64,000 bases of DNA, taken from JAHJQZ01 sp963676075 (GTDB taxonomy: Bacteria > Pseudomonadota > Alphaproteobacteria > Rhizobiales > Devosiaceae). Every line of letters begins with the position of its first letter. Positions within the stretch are counted from its first letter, which is position 1. Position numbers and translations under genes: made by a program. Under the pieces are notes generated by a model. That model did not search any database. It was not told the origin of the DNA and worked only from the letters and a program-made list of their open reading frames with translations. Of the stretch, positions 52,244 through 60,441 are shown piece after piece. The stretch is from the NCBI GenBank assembly GCA_963676075.2, contig CAXXNZ010000001.1, positions 186,001 to 250,000 of the forward strand, written 5' to 3'.

Positions 52244-54067
52244 TCACAGGGCAGCTGTCGCCTGTGCCAGCCAAGTGCGCGTGTCGGCATCGACCAGCGG
52301 CCCGATCTCTTTGAGAATCCGCGCGTGATAGGCGTTGAGCCAGTTGCGCTCGGGATCCGTGAGCATCGTCGCATCGATCAGTCGTTTGTCGATAGGGGCG
52401 AGGGTCAGAGTCTCGGAACTGAGCCAGCCATCCTCCGCTTCGCATATATGGACGAGGTTCTCGATGCGGATGCCATAGGCGCCTTCGCGGTAATACCCCG
52501 GTTCGTTTGACACGATGTTGCCGGCCGCAAGCGGCACGTGGGCGCGCGGTGAAATGCCGATCGGCCCTTCGTGGACGGACAGGAAGGCGCCGACGCCGTG
52601 GCCGGTGCCGTGATTGTAGTTGAGCCCGATCTCCCAGAGCGGTGCGCGCGCCAGAACGTCGATCTGGGCGCCGGTCGTGCCTTTGGGAAATTTCGCCAGG
52701 GAAATGGCGATCATGCCCTTGAGGACGCGCGTGTTGCGGTCCCTGATCTCGTCGGACACCGGGCCGGTGGCCATGGTCCGGGTGATGTCGGTGGTGCCAG
52801 ACTGGTACTGCCCGCCGCTGTCGACCAGAAGAATGTCGCCCGGCGTGATGGTGCGATTGCTCGATTCGGTGACGGCGTAATGGATGATGGCGCCGTTCGG
52901 GCCGGAACCGCAGATGGTGTCGAAACTGACCTCGACGAGGGTGTCGTCCTCACGGCGGAAGGCCTCGAGCTTTTCGGTGACATCGATCTCGGTCAGCTCG
53001 CCGCTGCCGACGGCGCTGTCGACCCAGGCAAGGAACTTCGCAAGTGCGACGCCGTCGCGTTTGTGCGCGTCGCGCATGCCGTCGAGTTCAGCGTCGTTCT
53101 TGACCGCCTTGAGGGCGAGCACAGGATCGCGCCTGTCGATCAGCGTTGCGCCGCTGTCCGTCAGAGTCGAAACAATCAGTGACGGTGCAGTCGCCTTGTC
53201 GAGCCAGATCTTCCGGCTGTTGGCGCCGAGTCGCTCAAGACGCCTCGGGAGCGTGGTAATGTCGGCAAAGGCCACGTTTTCGGCAAGTCCCGCCGCGTCC
53301 GGACCAATCTTGGCGTTGTCGATGAACAGGACCGGTTTGCCTCGCTTGGGCACCAGCGCAAAGCTCAGGGCGAAGGGGGTGTGCGGCACGTCGCGCCCAC
53401 GCATGTTCAAGAGCCAGTTGACCGATTCCGGCATGGTCAGCATCAGGGCGTCAGCGCCCGCCTTGGAGATCTTGGCACGGAGCTCATCGATCTTGTCGGC
53501 CCGGTCCCTGCCGGTTCGGTTCGCCCCGAGCAGTTCGATCGGCGCATCGGGTGGGGCCGGACGATCGCTGGTCCAGATCAGATCGACAAGATTGTCGGTC
53601 GGCACCAGCCGCTCGCGGTTGCCGAACAGCCTGGTCAACGCTTCGAGATCGGACGGGGAGAACAGCCAGGGGTCGTAGCCGATGGCACCATTCTTGCCGG
53701 CGATGGTTGCAAGTTCGGGCGGATAACTGCCCGGCGTTGCGGTCAACACTTCGATCAGCTTGGTGTCCGTCTGGAGCGGCGCCTGCGCCGTGTAGCGTCC
53801 GTCGACGACAAGGGCGGCGCGGCGCATGCCGACAAGGCACAGTCCGGCCGAGCCGGTGAAACTGGTAAGAAACGCCAGACGTTCGGCGTTGTTCGGCACA
53901 TACTCGCCGCGGAACATGTCGCCGCGCGGCACGAGATAGCCGGCAAGGCCGCGCGTCTTCATCTCGCGCCTGATGGCGGCGAGGCGGGGGCGGACTGTTT
54001 TCGGGTTGCTGGTGTCGGTGAAGCTCTGGAACAGGGCAGTGCGGTGGGGGGAGAGGGAGTTTTTCAT
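52244..54067 (-). CDS. Aminopeptidase P family metallopeptidase (M24)
   Basis: Cleaves N-terminal residues before proline. Seen: two creatinase-like N-domains (residues 1-320) and a pita-bread domain with metal ligands in LLVDSGGQYQSGTTDITRT, GTGHGVGAFLSVHEGP and SNEPGYYREGAYGIRIENL. 607 aa matches the three-domain type (human XPNPEP1-like) rather than short PepP. Monocistronic on the minus strand. Confidence 0.93.
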   Translation of the reverse strand: MKNSLSPHRTALFQSFTDTSNPKTVRPRLAAIRREMKTRGLAGYLVPRGDMFRGEYVPNNAERLAFLTSFTGSAGLCLVGMRRAALVVDGRYTAQAPLQTDTKLIEVLTATPGSYPPELATIAGKNGAIGYDPWLFSPSDLEALTRLFGNRERLVPTDNLVDLIWTSDRPAPPDAPIELLGANRTGRDRADKIDELRAKISKAGADALMLTMPESVNWLLNMRGRDVPHTPFALSFALVPKRGKPVLFIDNAKIGPDAAGLAENVAFADITTLPRRLERLGANSRKIWLDKATAPSLIVSTLTDSGATLIDRRDPVLALKAVKNDAELDGMRDAHKRDGVALAKFLAWVDSAVGSGELTEIDVTEKLEAFRREDDTLVEVSFDTICGSGPNGAIIHYAVTESSNRTITPGDILLVDSGGQYQSGTTDITRTMATGPVSDEIRDRNTRVLKGMIAISLAKFPKGTTGAQIDVLARAPLWEIGLNYNHGTGHGVGAFLSVHEGPIGISPRAHVPLAAGNIVSNEPGYYREGAYGIRIENLVHICEAEDGWLSSETLTLAPIDKRLIDATMLTDPERNWLNAYHARILKEIGPLVDADTRTWLAQATAAL

Positions 54068-54198
54068 TTGAGACAGAACTGTTGACCTTTATGCAAGGAA
54101 CGCATGCCTTGCATGCGGGGGAAGGGCTAACACGTTGTCCGGCCAAGCACTAGATTCATTGGCGAAACAGACACCCCGAACGCTGCAGGAGTTACCCC

Positions 54199-54333
54199 AT
54201 GCGCGCCACCAAATCCTTCTTCCGCTCCGCTTTAGACGCCATCATCGAAGCCCGCACTCGCGAAGCTGCGCGCACCATTGCCTATTTCCATGGCGATTCC
54301 GATCTCGACACCGCCAAACCCGCCAAGCGCTGA
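54199..54333 (+). CDS. 44-residue small protein
   Basis: ATG 54199 is preceded by AGGAG 8 bases before. The peptide starts MRATKSFFRSALDAIIEART, then REAARTIAYFHGDSDLDTAK and ends PAKR. It is an amphipathic, basic-start helix, similar in style to the small DUF1127-like proteins of rhizobia, without a confirmed match. A terminator follows at 54513. Confidence 0.55.
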   Translation: MRATKSFFRSALDAIIEARTREAARTIAYFHGDSDLDTAKPAKR

Positions 54334-54419
54334 AATCCAGTGCCGATAGCGGCGGTCCCATAGAGCAGATCACGCTTAAGTGGAATCGTCTGATCTGCTC
54401 TGTGTCTATGAGCGATCGG

Positions 54420-54460
54420 GTTTTCGAACCGGAAAAGTGGTGTCCACTTTTCCTGAAAAC
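54420..54460. repeat. Dispersed palindromic repeat family 2, copy 2
   Basis: GTTTTC (54420-54425) pairs with GAAAAC (54455-54460), and GGAAAAGTGG (54431-54440) with CCACTTTTCC (54444-54453), loop TGT. Best preserved copy. Confidence 0.85.
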
Positions 54461-54512
54461 ACCCTGGACCTCCAGTCGCCACCGCTTTAGCGAATGGCAT
54501 CGAGATGAGACG

Positions 54513-54549
54513 AAGCGCCGCTCCGGCATATCGGACGGCGCTTTTGCTT
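54513..54549. terminator. Bidirectional terminator
   Basis: AAGCGCCG (54513-54520) pairs with CGGCGCTT (54536-54543); inner TCCG/CGGA extends the stem. On + it is followed by TTGCTTT, on - by CGTCTC. It would end the 44-aa gene and prmA. Confidence 0.82.
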
Positions 54550-54562
54550 TGGTGGCAAGCGC

Positions 54563-55447
54563 TCAACTCTTGCGGCTTGTGCCTCGCTTTTCGAGAATCA
54601 GCGTCGTCCAGTCACCGCGGACCAGTTTGCGCTCAAGCACGGCGCCCTGGCGGGCATAGGCAGAGACGACGCGTGCCGCCTGACGGTTGAGAATGCCGGA
54701 CAGGATGATGGCGGCACCGGGGGCGGCCGCTTCGGCAATCTCCGGGGCAAGCTGGGCCAGAGGGCCGGCAAGGATGTTGGCAACGACCAGCCCGAAGGGG
54801 CGATTCTGTGCCACGCCCGGATGATCGAGCCCGGTGGCGGTCAGCGCGATCACATCGGGGCCGACGCCGTTGATGCGGGCGTTTTCCAAGGTCGTTTTGG
54901 TGGCAATAGGATCGATATCGGTGGCCACGACCCGCAGGCGCGTGCGCTTGGCGATAGCGATGGCAAGAACGCCGCTGCCGGTGCCGACATCGAGAAAGGT
55001 CACCGGTTTCTGGCGCTTGAGAATGATGTCGATGGCTTCAAGGCAGCCCGAGGTCGTCTCATGATGGCCGGTGCCGAATGCCTGCGCTGCCTCGATGTGC
55101 ACCGGTACGGTGCCGTGGGGGGCAGGGGCATCGACATGGCTGCCGTAAACGTAAAAACCGCCGGCCAGCACCGCCGGCAAACCTTCCAGCGACATCGAGA
55201 CCCAATCGGTGTCGGCATCGAGCTCTTCCGCCGAAAACCCGACCTCGCCCCCCAGAACTTCGCGCGCCAGTGCGGCAAAGGCCTCGATATCCGGTTCGTT
55301 CTCGCAGATCGCCTCGAACACCCAGTTGCCTTCGCTCTCTTCGCGCGCCGTTGCCGACAGGGCAAGATCTTCGCGATCCATCACCGCATCGATCAGGCGT
55401 TTGGCATCATTCTGGGTGAGGGGCGTCGAAATCTGGGTCGGCGTCAT
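54563..55447 (-). CDS. prmA: Ribosomal protein L11 methyltransferase
   Basis: Trimethylates ribosomal protein L11. Seen: N-terminal substrate domain and C-terminal SAM domain with AFGTGHHETTSGCLEAID, FLDVGTGSGVLAIAIA and VVANILAGPL. 294 aa, normal. ATG 55447 fits the usual length; a longer frame runs to 55861. Lies just before the terminator, on the minus strand, downstream of the aminopeptidase on the other side. Confidence 0.94.
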   Translation of the reverse strand: MTPTQISTPLTQNDAKRLIDAVMDREDLALSATAREESEGNWVFEAICENEPDIEAFAALAREVLGGEVGFSAEELDADTDWVSMSLEGLPAVLAGGFYVYGSHVDAPAPHGTVPVHIEAAQAFGTGHHETTSGCLEAIDIILKRQKPVTFLDVGTGSGVLAIAIAKRTRLRVVATDIDPIATKTTLENARINGVGPDVIALTATGLDHPGVAQNRPFGLVVANILAGPLAQLAPEIAEAAAPGAAIILSGILNRQAARVVSAYARQGAVLERKLVRGDWTTLILEKRGTSRKS

Positions 55448-55569
55448 GGCAAGCTCGGTGGCTGGGGCAGGGTGATGCCACAGCGCATGAGGCCGGACAG
55501 GCATCGGGAGCGCTATGTATGCGCACCGGCGCGGGTGATTTGCAAGCCGGCGAATTGCCCCTACGGAGC

Positions 55570-55593
55570 GCCGGCCGGGGATGCCCGGCCGGC
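55570..55593. terminator. Strong hairpin between prmA and the 53-aa gene
   Basis: GCCGGCCGGG (55570-55579) pairs with CCCGGCCGGC (55584-55593), loop GATG. No T tract on either strand. It lies about 30 bases after the leftward 53-residue ORF. Confidence 0.5.
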
Positions 55594-55620
55594 ATAGGCG
55601 ACAGATTCCGGATCTTGGCG

Positions 55621-55782
55621 TCAGGCGAATTTGTCGAGCAACGTGCCGGTGCCTGCTGCAGCCGCCGCCTTGACGTCGTCGGAATCGTGGTCGTTGGTCT
55701 TGTCCGGTCCAGGGCCTTCTGCGGCCTGTTTGCGCGCCGGGAAGGACGAAACGGCGTTGGCTCCAACTGCGGAAATACTCAT
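55621..55782 (-). CDS. 53-residue small protein
   Basis: ATG 55782 has AAAGGAAAG just before. The peptide starts MSISAVGANAVSSFPARKQA, has an acidic Asp/Glu/Lys middle and an Ala-rich end (AAAAAGTGTLLDKFA). Not recognised. It is upstream of prmA on the same strand. The original frame goes to 55827. Confidence 0.5.
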   Translation of the reverse strand: MSISAVGANAVSSFPARKQAAEGPGPDKTNDHDSDDVKAAAAAGTGTLLDKFA

Positions 55783-55861
55783 GGTCTTTCCTTTCACTGC
55801 GAGGCTTTCTGCCTCGTGTGAGGGCATAGATCCGAGGACTGACGTCAGCCTGAACGCTCAC

Positions 55862-56575
55862 TTAAGAGGAGGTTAACGCCAGCTGTTGCAAAAGGCCCGG
55901 AAGCGCCCCGAGATCGGAGATCTCGCGGAAGCGGTCGTAGCCGGTCGGCGGCTCGGCGTGTTCGAGAGCAAACAGTAGCTCGTGCGGCACATAGATGCCC
56001 CACGCGCCGGCGGCGAGGGCCGGAATGATGTCCGAGCGCAGGGAATTGCCGACCATGACGGCCCGTTCCGCGCCATCGCCGTGCCGGGCGAAGATCTGGC
56101 GATAGGTCTCATCGGTCTTGTTGGAGACGATTTCGACGGCATCGAAATGACTGTCGAGCCCGGAGGCGGCGAGCTTGCGCTCCTGGTCGAACAGATCGCC
56201 CTTGGTGATCAGGACCAGCCGGTACTGGTCCTTGAGAACCTCAATGGTTTCGCGGGCATGGGGCAGGGTCTCCACCGGGTGAGTGAGCATTTCCTGTCCG
56301 GCCGCGAGGATGTCGCTGATCACCGAACCGGGCACCTGCCCATCCGAAACCTTCAGCGCCGTCTCGATCAACGACAAGGTGAAGCCTTTGATGCCGAAAC
56401 CATAGCGGGTGACGTTGGCGCGTTCGGTCTCGATCAGCTGCGCGGCGATTTTTTCCGGGGTGCCATAGTCTGCGAGCAGTTCGGCAAAGCGCGCCTCGGT
56501 CCGCTTGAAAAACAGCTCGTTGTGCCAGAGCGTGTCGTCGGCATCAAAGCCGATGGTGGTGATGGTGTCTGACAT
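55862..56575 (-). CDS. HAD-superfamily hydrolase
   Basis: 237-aa phosphatase-like protein. Seen: motif I GFDADDTLWHNE, motif II LITKGD, motif III/IV GNSLRSDIIPALAAGAWGIYV. Substrate not predictable. Start 56575 is set by GGAGTTCC; a longer frame to 56650 would read through the palindromic repeat. On the minus strand. Confidence 0.88.
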   Translation of the reverse strand: MSDTITTIGFDADDTLWHNELFFKRTEARFAELLADYGTPEKIAAQLIETERANVTRYGFGIKGFTLSLIETALKVSDGQVPGSVISDILAAGQEMLTHPVETLPHARETIEVLKDQYRLVLITKGDLFDQERKLAASGLDSHFDAVEIVSNKTDETYRQIFARHGDGAERAVMVGNSLRSDIIPALAAGAWGIYVPHELLFALEHAEPPTGYDRFREISDLGALPGLLQQLALTSS

Positions 56576-56620
56576 TGGAACTCCGGATGGACTGGCTGTG
56601 GCGTAAGCTCTTAAGTGGTC

Positions 56621-56665
56621 GCATGTTCGAACCAGAAAAGTGGTGGCCACTTTTCCTGAACATGC
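56621..56665. repeat. Dispersed palindromic repeat family 2, copy 3
   Basis: GCATGTTC (56621-56628) pairs with GAACATGC (56658-56665); inner AGAAAAGTGG / CCACTTTTCC, loop TGG. Followed by TCTAG as in copy 1. It sits in a divergent promoter gap. Confidence 0.85.
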
Positions 56666-56682
56666 TCTAGTTATTGCGTATT

Positions 56683-57681
56683 ATGACCGAACCGCAAGGC
56701 GCTCCCGATTTGACCAGCTCCCCCACAAAGATGCCGCGCCTTGAACGGGTCGATTTGTTTCGCGGACTCGCGCTTGTCGGGGTCATGGCCTATCACCTCA
56801 GCTGGGACCTTCGCTATTACCAGTTCGTGCTGTGGCCGATCGATACCGATCTCGGCTGGATCATCTTCCAAAAGGCGCTGGTGTCGGCTTTCGTCGGACT
56901 GTCCGGTGTCAGTTTGTGGCTGGCGCATGGCACGGGCATAAACTGGCGGCCGTTCTGGCGTCGTTGGGTTGTGTTGTTCGGGGCGGCCATGGTGGTGACG
57001 ATCGCCACGCTTGTCGCCTATCCGGAAGCCTTCGTTTATTTCGGCGTCTTGCACGCCTTGGCGCTGTTCGCGCTGCTGGGGCTTTTGTTTCTGCGTTTGC
57101 CACCGGTTCTCAATCTCGCCCTCGGCGCGGTAATCGTTGCTCTTGGCGCAGGGTTTCAGGATCCGCTGTTCAACCAGAAGATTTTCTCCTGGATCGGGTT
57201 CTGGGTGGTTCCGCCCTACACCAACGATCTTGTGCCAGTGTTTCCCTGGTTCGGCGTCTTTCTCATCGGCATGGGACTGGGGCACATCCTGACCGTGCCG
57301 ACGCCGCGTCCGCCGCTTGCCGGGGCAGCACCTCGCGGGGCGATCGGGCAGGGGCTCAGGTGGATCGGACGGCATTCGCTGCTGATCTATCTCGTCCACC
57401 AGCCTCTGGTTCTGGCGGTGATGGTGCCGCTTGATGCCGTCTTGCAGCCGCAGACCTGGTATCGGGCGGAACGCTTCATCGGGGAGTGCCAGCCAAGCTG
57501 CGAAATGGGCGCTGCCAATCCGGAGTATTGCACCCGCTATTGCGCCTGTTCGCTCGAGCAGATCGAGAAGGGCGACATGTGGGACGCCATCTCGGCCCTT
57601 GAACCGAGCGACAAGCAGAGCGAGGACATTCGCCAGATGGTGAACCTGTGCACCGCAATGGGGTGGGCCGGGGCGCAATAA
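56683..57681 (+). CDS. DUF1624 (HGSNAT-like) membrane protein
   Basis: 332 aa with a heparan-alpha-glucosaminide N-acetyltransferase catalytic-like region: RLERVDLFRGLALVGVMAYHLSWDL, FLIGMGLGH and a C-terminal IGRHSLLIYLVHQPLVL. About eight membrane segments, then a cysteine-rich soluble tail (CQPSC, YCTRYCAC; residues 270-320) that is unusual for the family and may form disulfides or bind metal. ATG 56683 chosen; a TTG three codons earlier is possible. Confidence 0.82.
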   Translation: MTEPQGAPDLTSSPTKMPRLERVDLFRGLALVGVMAYHLSWDLRYYQFVLWPIDTDLGWIIFQKALVSAFVGLSGVSLWLAHGTGINWRPFWRRWVVLFGAAMVVTIATLVAYPEAFVYFGVLHALALFALLGLLFLRLPPVLNLALGAVIVALGAGFQDPLFNQKIFSWIGFWVVPPYTNDLVPVFPWFGVFLIGMGLGHILTVPTPRPPLAGAAPRGAIGQGLRWIGRHSLLIYLVHQPLVLAVMVPLDAVLQPQTWYRAERFIGECQPSCEMGAANPEYCTRYCACSLEQIEKGDMWDAISALEPSDKQSEDIRQMVNLCTAMGWAGAQ

Positions 57682-57761
57682 CGTTCATCCAAGGGCTTGC
57701 GAAGCGCGTTCATCGGGGTCTTACTTGGTGGCTCGTCCTTTACGCGCCTTCGAGTCCTGTT

Positions 57762-58733
57762 GTGTCCGCTTCTTCCTCCACACCTCATGCGCCCATCGCC
57801 CGGCAAGACCGGCCCATGCTGGGCATCGGCCTGAAGGTGACGTCGGTGCTCGTCTTCCTGTCGATGTCGAGCCTGATCAAGGTGTCGGGGGACATTCCGC
57901 TCGGCGAACTGGTGTTCTTCCGCAGCGCCTTTGCCGTGCCGCCGATCCTCATTTTCCTTGCGGCGCGGCGCGAACTGATCGTCGGCGTCAAGACCAAGCG
58001 CCCCTTCGGACATCTGCGGCGCGGCCTGACCGGGGTGTTGGGCATGTTCTTCGGGTTTTATGGGCTCACCCATCTGCCTTTGCCCGAGGCGGTGACCATC
58101 GGCTACACGACGCCGCTGATCATCGTCATTCTGTCGGCGCTCATTCTCAAGGAGACGGTTCGCATTTATCGCTGGACCGCGGTTCTGGTCGGCCTTCTCG
58201 GTGTCGGCATCATCATCGCGCCGCAGCTGAGCTTCCTGAATGGCGATCTCGGCGCCATCCCCGGCTCGGGTATCGGCGCTTTGTCCTCGCTCGCCGGGGC
58301 GTTCTTCGCCTCGCTGGCCAGCCTTGCCATCAAGGACCTGACCAAGACCGAGCGCTCGGCCACCATCGCGCTTTATTTCTCGCTGACCTGCACCGGGTTC
58401 TCGCTGTTCTCCATTCCCTTCGGCTGGGTCATGCCGAGCCCGGAACAGGCGCTGACGCTGATCCTCGCCGGCACCGCCGGCGGCATCGCCCAGGTGCTTT
58501 TGACCGAATGCTTCCGCTATGCCGACATGTCGGTGATCGCGCCGTTCGAATACACCTCGCTGGTGTTTTCGATCCTCATCGGCTGGTGGGTTTTCGGCGA
58601 TCTCGTCACCTGGCAGACGGTGATCGGCGCTCTCATCGTTGTCGGCTCGGGCATCTTCATCATCATGCGCGAACGGGCGCTCGGCATCCGCATGGCCTCG
58701 CTCAGGGATCAGGCGAGCCGTATCGGCACGTGA
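57762..58733 (+). CDS. EamA/DMT-superfamily transporter
   Basis: Ten-helix drug/metabolite transporter, about 323 aa. Seen: first EamA half PLGELVFFRSAFAVPPIL...PLPEAVTIGYTTPL and second half VLLTECFRYADMSVIAPFEYTSLVFSILIGW. Substrate unknown; different from RibN at 1764. Start is not certain: GTG 57762 gives a short N-tail as in relatives; the frame opens at 57648 and an ATG is at 57816. Confidence 0.85.
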   Translation: MSASSSTPHAPIARQDRPMLGIGLKVTSVLVFLSMSSLIKVSGDIPLGELVFFRSAFAVPPILIFLAARRELIVGVKTKRPFGHLRRGLTGVLGMFFGFYGLTHLPLPEAVTIGYTTPLIIVILSALILKETVRIYRWTAVLVGLLGVGIIIAPQLSFLNGDLGAIPGSGIGALSSLAGAFFASLASLAIKDLTKTERSATIALYFSLTCTGFSLFSIPFGWVMPSPEQALTLILAGTAGGIAQVLLTECFRYADMSVIAPFEYTSLVFSILIGWWVFGDLVTWQTVIGALIVVGSGIFIIMRERALGIRMASLRDQASRIGT

Positions 58734-58821
58734 CGAAGCGCCTGCCGCCTTACCAAATCGTAATCCCCGCTGCCATTGACTGGCCCGATTCCTGACCCAT
58801 CTGGGAAGGGAAACAAATTGC

Positions 58822-59067
58822 ATGGCAAGGACAATGACCGACCATTTCCCCGGCCCCATACATTCGGATCAGGCGGACAGCGCCGAGGCGCGCCGCAGGA
58901 ACCTCAAGAACCGCTTCCGCGCCGTCTCGCGCAACATTGACCGCAAGGGCGGTTTTGGCGGTGGGTTCGCGGGCGGCATGGGCTTCTCGCCTTTTGAGAT
59001 CGCCATCGGCGTTGCCGGGGTGCTGTTCGTGCTCTGGGCGGCTGCGCATCTTATCGGCCTAATGTAG
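58822..59067 (+). CDS. 81-residue membrane protein
   Basis: Hydrophilic, basic N-half (RRRNLKNRFRAVSRNIDRKG) followed by a Gly-rich spacer and a single C-terminal membrane helix (FEIAIGVAGVLFVLWAAAHLIG). GGAAGGGA precedes the ATG. Function unknown. It lies 88 bases after the DMT gene. Confidence 0.65.
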   Translation: MARTMTDHFPGPIHSDQADSAEARRRNLKNRFRAVSRNIDRKGGFGGGFAGGMGFSPFEIAIGVAGVLFVLWAAAHLIGLM

Positions 59068-59122
59068 ACAGCCAAAAGCGCCCTCCGGCCAGCGCCATCG
59101 GGTTTTTGGGGAGTCAGGCGGA

Positions 59123-59202
59123 CGCGGGGCGTCAGTCACCTCGAAGCCGGTAGTCCGGCGAAAAATGAGGCGTCTCACGCCCCGCGTATCCGGGTCTTTT
59201 TT
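59123..59202 (+). ncRNA. Large nested palindrome followed by T tract
   Basis: CGCGGGGCGT (59123-59132) pairs with ACGCCCCGCG (59177-59186). Inside are CCTC/GAGG and GCCGG-TAGT-CCGGC, making a roughly 64-nt stem-loop, followed by GGGTCTTTTTT. It could be a small RNA with terminator or simply the terminator of the 81-aa gene. Not matched to a known family. Confidence 0.45.
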
Positions 59203-59357
59203 CAATCTGCCGGCGTGGCTATTCTCGCTTCGCCCAAAACGGCTTTTGACCGTTCCCCAAGGCCGCGGCGCCTTGGCGCGTAATTCAGATCGTCAAAGCA
59301 GGAAAGGCGCGCGACCACGCCCTTGCCCCGGTCCCCGGATGGAGCGTTCGTCGCACT

Positions 59358-59421
59358 CCGCCCTGTCATCCGAGTGCGGTGAGTATGGGAGCGGTGACAG
59401 GGGGCGGGGATTAGTTTTTTC
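59358..59421 (+). repeat. Inverted repeat before a T tract
   Basis: CCGCCCTGTCA (59358-59368) pairs with TGACAGGGGGCGG (59395-59407) with a small bulge, followed by GGATTAGTTTTTTC. No ORF around. The part between 59205 and 59357 holds nothing recognisable. Confidence 0.4.
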
Positions 59422-59440
59422 TTCAGGTCAGGCCCATTCA

Positions 59441-59475
59441 CTTCGTCATTCCCGCGAAAGCGGGACTCCAGCGGC
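59441..59475. repeat. Short palindromic intergenic element
   Basis: TCATTCCCGCGAAAGCGGGA with CTCCAGCG: a hairpin CCCGC-GAAA-GCGGG of the kind widespread between genes in proteobacteria. One copy here. Confidence 0.55.
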
Positions 59476-59491
59476 GCGATGTCTATCGTTT

Positions 59492-59645
59492 CCCTCCCCT
59501 TGATGGGGAGGGTGGCTCGACGAAGTCGAGTCGGGTGGGGTGGAGCCACAGGCACTGAGCGTGGGGCGTTACCCCCACCCAGGCTCACGACGGACTTAGC
59601 AAGGGCTAAGTCCTGTTCGCCAACCCTCCCCACAAGGGGGAGGGA
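59492..59645. repeat. Dispersed repeat family 1, copy C (inverted, full length)
   Basis: About 154 bp, reverse of copies A and B. Starts CCCTCCCC-TTGAT-GGGGAGGG, then GCTCGACGAAGTCGAGTC, GGTGGGGTGGAGCCACAGGC, GGACTTAGCAAGGGCTAAGTCC, and ends CCCTCCCCACAAGGGGGAGGG. Both ends are hairpins. 59646-59933 has no gene; a 7-bp hairpin TTCAGTC/GACTGAA (59887-59910) lies just before the next ORF. Confidence 0.88.
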
Positions 59646-59933
59646 AGCCTCCCGACCGCTTCCGCTGCAAACTGACAAAATCCAGACGACGTGATCGTGC
59701 CGTCGGGCAACCCACAGCTCAGCCTCGAACGCGCCCTATGCTAAACCGGACACCAGTGGGTCAAGACCAAGGATGATGCAGGGACGAAGAGCAAAGAGTC
59801 TGTGACGCCGCCGCGTGATGCTGCGAATCTCAAAACATTCCTGTGGAAAGTTGCGTTCGCCGTTTGTTCAATAGGCCGCAGGGTGATTCAGTCAGAGTGG
59901 TTCGACTGAAGATCGCAATAAACCTCGAGTGAT

Positions 59934-60416
59934 ATGTCGATGAAACGCAAGAAATACGCTCCACAAATTCGTGAGAAGCTAAGTGAAATTGCGCAAGCGC
60001 AATTTGACGCCGGTACAACACCGGAAAGAGTGCTTGCTACTTTCATGCGGAACCACTCGGGTCTCATCGCAGACGAGCAGGCGGACCTAAATGAACTTGC
60101 AATGAACCGCTTGGCGGGAGATGTCACGCGTACTCGCATGGGCACCGGGATAGAGAATACGATCACCTTATTCGGTGACAAGAAGTATGCTCGAACCATC
60201 AACTTGTGGACCGCAAGTGAGATGGGCAGCACCCGACAGGTTCGGAACGTCTCCACAGTCTCAGTGACGGAGCTTCGTTTTCACGCACAGATAGAGCGGC
60301 AAAAAAGAGCCAAAAGAGCTCAAAAGCCGGATCCAGCGATAGATCTGCTGGAATCACTCCTAGAACAGGGTGCAAGCGAAAATTCAAAGGTAGGAGACTT
60401 TGAAGAACCAAAGTGA
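59934..60416 (+). CDS. Orphan 160-aa protein, AT-richer than neighbours
   Basis: Basic, helical protein starting MSMKRKKYAPQIREKLSEIA with a charged C-terminal coil (RQKRAKRAQKPDPAIDLLES). Middle region GTGIENTITLFGDKKYARTINLW is unmatched. Codon use includes CTA, TTA and AGA, which neighbours avoid, and GC is lower by eye. No signal peptide or membrane segment. This hints at horizontal transfer. Weak RBS. Close to the repeat cluster. Confidence 0.58.
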   Translation: MSMKRKKYAPQIREKLSEIAQAQFDAGTTPERVLATFMRNHSGLIADEQADLNELAMNRLAGDVTRTRMGTGIENTITLFGDKKYARTINLWTASEMGSTRQVRNVSTVSVTELRFHAQIERQKRAKRAQKPDPAIDLLESLLEQGASENSKVGDFEEPK

Positions 60417-60441
60417 GTTTGTGGAGTAGCCGGACTCCTTC

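Noticed and set aside
59165..59503. 112-codon ORF in the repeat region
   Set aside because: Composed of palindromic and repeat DNA, no RBS, frame runs into the dispersed repeats.
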